Source: Sphingobacterium sp. UBA4616
Lineage (GTDB): Bacteria; Bacteroidota; Bacteroidia; Sphingobacteriales; Sphingobacteriaceae
Length of the DNA stretch: 18,824 nucleotides
Reading direction: 5' to 3'
NCBI GenBank assembly: GCA_002386525.1
Contig: DGIS01000012.1
Coordinates: 1-18,824 of the forward strand
Both the position numbers and the translations under genes were made by a program. Shown here one piece after another: positions 15,857-18,824 of this stretch (positions within the stretch are counted from its first letter, which is position 1; each line of letters begins with the position of its first letter). The notes beneath the pieces are model-generated. The model saw only the letters and a program-made list of their open reading frames with translations. It was not told the DNA's origin and made no database searches.

Positions 15857-17215
15857 CTATTGTTCGGTCTTGTCCTGTGCACTCACGTCAATAGGTATTG
15901 TCTGATAACTACTGCCCATATATTTTGGAGTTAAAATATTCATTTTTTCTGTTGCATTGGCAAAACCCTTGGCTCCTGTAGTCTTATTGCTGATTGTTCG
16001 TAGTGCTTCCCGAATCAATGGATCTCTGGAATCACCTATCGGCACCAAAGGTAAAAAGGCAAACTCATCCGTTACTTTCTGCGGAGAAATTCCATTACTG
16101 TAATTTCCTTGTCCTGCTTTATTATATATTTTATAAATCATTGGGATCAAATGCCAGGCACGTTCAGCGCCATGAATTTCCTGGGGTGTAGTTAGTGTGG
16201 TCGATGCCATATCTTTTCCATAGGTTTTATTGCCAACCTGAACAACCTCCACATACGGAGCTAATCCATTCATTAACATTTCAGACGCAGATGCCGTGTT
16301 TGGCCCTGTAAGCATATAAATTCTTTTTAAATGTAAACCTTGTTTTAAAATGTCTTTCGCTGAAAATGAATAGCCATCAGGCTGACCTTGCAGTGCTGCT
16401 GCGAAGCTGTCTTCTCTATTTTTGATGTTTCTGTTACCTTGGTATCTGGCAAAAATGTCATTTTCTTTGATATCTGCTAATAAAAGTGCACAAAATGCAG
16501 CAAAAGCAACTTGTCCGCCTGGGTTGTAACGTAAATCTACAACCAGCTCCTGGACCTGTTGTGACTTGAAATGTTGGACAACTTCCAATAGTGAATAAGC
16601 GCCACTAAAGTCAAATTGGCTTAAAAAGATATAACCTACAGTGGGGGAGGTGGAGATAAGTTTAGCTGCATAGAGGACCGGTTGCGAAATATAGGAAGAG
16701 GGCAGATTGAATAGTTTACCATCGTTCCGCTTTAATTGCATCGTTGGTAACGGTAAGGATTTGTCTAGCAGTAATTGCATATTGCCTTGGTTTATGCGCT
16801 CATTGTTGATATGGCTTATGCTGTCGCCTCGCTGGAGACCCATTAAATATCCTTCGCTAAACGGAACAACTTGAGTAACCAGTTGGATGGTTTGATCAGT
16901 GGTTTGGACTTGTACCATATCGAATCCAAAGGTGTTTGTCAAGGTATTGCCATAGGTGTCGCTGTTAAGTGTCTGTAATATGCGGGAGTAATGGTCTTCT
17001 TGAAATAGGAGATTTTTAAAAAATAGATCGGGAGCTTGCTGATGATCATTTGTTTTCCCGATTTTATCGTTCCAATAATAGTATTGTTGCATCTGCTTTA
17101 ACGTCCATTGATTGATCGTTGCATTTGACCCCGGATCGTTCAGCGACGGATCCTTTTCACAGGCGGAAAGAAGTAGTGAAAAAAGGGTTAAAACAAAAAC
17201 GGTTGGTTTACGCAT
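15857..17215 (-). CDS. S41-family peptidase lipoprotein with PDZ-like domain
   Basis: A secreted serine protease of the tail-specific/CtpA clan, 452 aa. The signal peptide ends in lipobox LLSAC with lipid cysteine 19 followed by E-K-D. An N-terminal helical part (about 33-85) precedes a PDZ-like region (about 95-165, VTQVVPFSEGYLMGLQRGDSISHIN). The S41 core has VVDLRYNPGG at 225-234, the nucleophile region TASASE at 307-312 (Ser309 likely) and NKTYGKDM at 329-336. Lys334 lies 25 residues after Ser309, the same gap as the Ser/Lys dyad of E. coli Prc, so it looks active. It is transcribed alone on the minus strand, between a possible small ORF and the OmpA gene with its terminator. Substrate unknown. 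Confidence 0.9.
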   Translation of the reverse strand: MRKPTVFVLTLFSLLLSACEKDPSLNDPGSNATINQWTLKQMQQYYYWNDKIGKTNDHQQAPDLFFKNLLFQEDHYSRILQTLNSDTYGNTLTNTFGFDMVQVQTTDQTIQLVTQVVPFSEGYLMGLQRGDSISHINNERINQGNMQLLLDKSLPLPTMQLKRNDGKLFNLPSSYISQPVLYAAKLISTSPTVGYIFLSQFDFSGAYSLLEVVQHFKSQQVQELVVDLRYNPGGQVAFAAFCALLLADIKENDIFARYQGNRNIKNREDSFAAALQGQPDGYSFSAKDILKQGLHLKRIYMLTGPNTASASEMLMNGLAPYVEVVQVGNKTYGKDMASTTLTTPQEIHGAERAWHLIPMIYKIYNKAGQGNYSNGISPQKVTDEFAFLPLVPIGDSRDPLIREALRTISNKTTGAKGFANATEKMNILTPKYMGSSYQTIPIDVSAQDKTEQ

Positions 17216-17340
17216 TTTTTAAGACTTAGCTTCATAAAAATACATATAATGTATGTATTGTTGGTGTTATCTTTTTGTTGTTCAGATGTTTATTTGTTAT
17301 GAACACGAGGGAGATTTCAGGTTTAGTCCGTTAATGCCAT

Positions 17341-17372
17341 AAAAAAAGGCATCCCTGGAGAGGGATGCCTTT
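17341..17372 (-). terminator. Intrinsic terminator of the OmpA-family gene
   Basis: A 12-bp perfect stem (17345-17356 with 17361-17372), loop GGAG, reading into seven T on the minus strand. It lies 24 bp after the OmpA-family stop codon and 125 bp before the S41 start, isolating the two genes. Confidence 0.9.
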
Positions 17373-17396
17373 GGGCTATATATCGAAGAATACCGA

Positions 17397-18722
17397 TTAA
17401 TAAAGTGTAAACTCTACGCGGCGGTTTTGTTGACGACCATCAGCAGTTTTATTGGATGCGATAGGTTGGTCAGGACCGTAGCCTGTAGCTTCAATGCGAG
17501 ATGCATTAGCGCCTTGTGATACAAGATATGCTTTCACCGATTCAGCTCGTTCTTTTGATAGACGCATGTTCAATTCACGGGAACCTGTATTATCGGTGTG
17601 TCCAGCTAGTTTTAGACTGAAGTTTTTCTCGATTAACAGTTCTGCAACTTTATTCAATGTAGCGTATGAATTAGGACGTATTGTCGATTTTCCCAAATCG
17701 AATTCCAAGTTCTTAATGGCATCAGCAACTACTTTTCGGTCAGCTTCTGTCACAACAACCTTTTCTACAACTCTAGTTTCGTTTTTCACCACAATTGGAC
17801 ATCCAGAACCATCTACTTGTACACCTGAAGGAGTACCCGGGCATTTGTCATATTTGTTGGCAACACCGTCACCATCATCATCCTTCAAGTCACTGTTCAA
17901 ACCATCCAATTGATTTTGTAGCGCTTGGTTCTTGGCATTTAAAGCATCATTTTGTGCTTTAAGGTCATCATACTTCAAGGTGTAGTCGTTGACTAATGTC
18001 GCGACAGGATTTGAATTGTTTAAAGCAGGTTTGCTACCACTACCCAATGCAAATTCTAAACCACCATGGATGTAAGTAAACAAGTCATTTTTATATTGAC
18101 CGCCTTGAATGCCATCAAAGTTTTGGTTAACCCAGTTTAATTGATAACCTAGCTCGAAGTTAATACCTTTAGCGACAGCAAATTTAAATCCCATATCCAA
18201 TGGTACGTAAATTTTAGAAATGCCATCCGCTTCCTGAGAAGTTGATCCGGTTGTTAAGGTAGTTTTGCTATTCATCACACCCACACCGATCGATGCATAA
18301 GGCTTGATGAAACTGTTGAAAAATCTCCAGTTGGTGTTGGCCGCTTGGAATTCTCCCGACAAGGCCGCTGACCAAGGTGTTTTAGCTTCAAAAGATTGTG
18401 TTCCATCTTTAAACGCTCCACCAGTTTTACCACCAAAGTAGCTCGCTTTGATGCCAAAAGAAGGAGAAATTTGCTTTTTAATGTAGGCACTATATCCCAA
18501 GTTCCACGCTAAATCCTCGTAGTTTGCACGGTTGAAGCCAGCAATGTTCGTTTGATTTGTCACCCCGGCACCAATACCGATGGACCATGTTCTATATTGT
18601 GCAGCTGGTCCAAATGGTGTTGTTCCTTCAATGGATGATACTTTCGCATTTTGAGCATTTGCATTAGTCGCAAATAAACCCGCTGATGCGAGCGCGAGTA
18701 CGAATTGTAATTTTAGTTTCAT
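17397..18722 (-). CDS. OmpA/OprF-type outer membrane protein with TSP3-like calcium repeat
   Basis: Anchors the outer membrane to peptidoglycan. The Sec signal peptide (MKLKLQFVLALASAGLFATNANA, cut near residue 23-24) is followed by an eight-stranded-type barrel (about 45-228), a Lys/Asn/Leu-rich coiled stretch (about 247-280, LKAQNDALNAKNQALQNQL), a thrombospondin type 3-like motif DDDGDGVANKYDKCPGT (281-297) with two cysteines (294, 308), and the OmpA C-terminal domain (335-441). In the last, Asp377 of GHTDNTGS and Arg392 of LSKERA match the diaminopimelate-binding Asp271/Arg286 pair of E. coli OmpA. The 441 aa length is typical for Bacteroidota OprF-like proteins. It has its own promoter and terminator, so it is monocistronic. 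Confidence 0.95.
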   Translation of the reverse strand: MKLKLQFVLALASAGLFATNANAQNAKVSSIEGTTPFGPAAQYRTWSIGIGAGVTNQTNIAGFNRANYEDLAWNLGYSAYIKKQISPSFGIKASYFGGKTGGAFKDGTQSFEAKTPWSAALSGEFQAANTNWRFFNSFIKPYASIGVGVMNSKTTLTTGSTSQEADGISKIYVPLDMGFKFAVAKGINFELGYQLNWVNQNFDGIQGGQYKNDLFTYIHGGLEFALGSGSKPALNNSNPVATLVNDYTLKYDDLKAQNDALNAKNQALQNQLDGLNSDLKDDDGDGVANKYDKCPGTPSGVQVDGSGCPIVVKNETRVVEKVVVTEADRKVVADAIKNLEFDLGKSTIRPNSYATLNKVAELLIEKNFSLKLAGHTDNTGSRELNMRLSKERAESVKAYLVSQGANASRIEATGYGPDQPIASNKTADGRQQNRRVEFTLY

Positions 18723-18748
18723 ATAATTTGTGTTTGTATAAACCGCTG

Positions 18749-18783
18749 CAAAAATAATAGTTTGAAAATTAAATTTGCTAAAC
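18749..18783 (-). promoter_or_regulatory. Candidate promoter of the OmpA-family gene
   Basis: TATTTTTG on the minus strand (18749-18756) followed by C fits the -7 consensus. A TTTAG-like -33 element (18778-18782) lies 21 bp upstream, an imperfect match. The predicted leader before the ATG at 18722 is about 20 nt. Confidence 0.5.
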
Positions 18784-18824
18784 GCTTGTAGTTGAAATAT
18801 GACAATCAGATAAATAAAAAGGTG

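Noticed and set aside
17237..17260. ATACAT/ATGTAT inverted repeat upstream of the S41 gene
   Set aside because: Short and in AT-rich DNA; such palindromes are expected by chance, and no promoter boxes align with it.

Overview
The window fits a Bacteroidota genome, most likely Sphingobacteriaceae (Sphingobacterium or Pedobacter type). The evidence is the dnaX amino terminus (MDNFIVSARKYRP), a TTTG-N19-TATCTTTG promoter of the Bacteroidota type, a FecI-like sigma / FecR / STN-domain TonB receptor set, and several secreted lipoproteins whose lipid cysteine is followed by a Cys-X-Lys pattern. These assignments come from reading motifs by eye; no database search was run.

Layout. Bases 1-256 hold no gene but contain a striking dyad-symmetric array (43-213): sixteen tetranucleotides (4 TTCG, 4 CCAC, 4 GTGG, 4 CGAA) on an 11-bp repeat, exactly mirrored about position 128. 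Next come an unrecognised lipoprotein (minus strand), then dnaX and an rlmB-type rRNA methyltransferase (plus strand). A bidirectional terminator separates these from a long-chain acyl-CoA synthetase and a DEAD-box RNA helicase with an RGG tail (both minus). This left half is mostly housekeeping.

The central block (7894-15561, plus strand) is a trans-envelope signalling and uptake locus: an ECF sigma factor, a FecR anti-sigma factor with one membrane segment, a 1131-residue TonB-dependent receptor with an N-terminal STN signalling domain, a beta-helix-like lipoprotein with acidic clusters, and a second lipoprotein that starts just after a strong terminator. The expected logic is that ligand binding at the receptor is sensed by FecR through the STN domain, FecR then releases the sigma factor, and the sigma factor drives receptor and lipoprotein expression. 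There is no SusD homologue, and the substrate cannot be read from the sequence.

The right part has a small possible ORF (59 aa) with a strong hairpin, an S41-family peptidase lipoprotein (minus) and an OmpA/OprF-type porin (minus) with its own terminator and promoter.

The observations most worth following are the 11-bp-phased palindromic array at the left edge and an A10 slippery tract in dnaX where a one-base slip in either direction brings an early stop and would yield a gamma-like short form. No tRNA, rRNA, CRISPR array or insertion sequence was seen.
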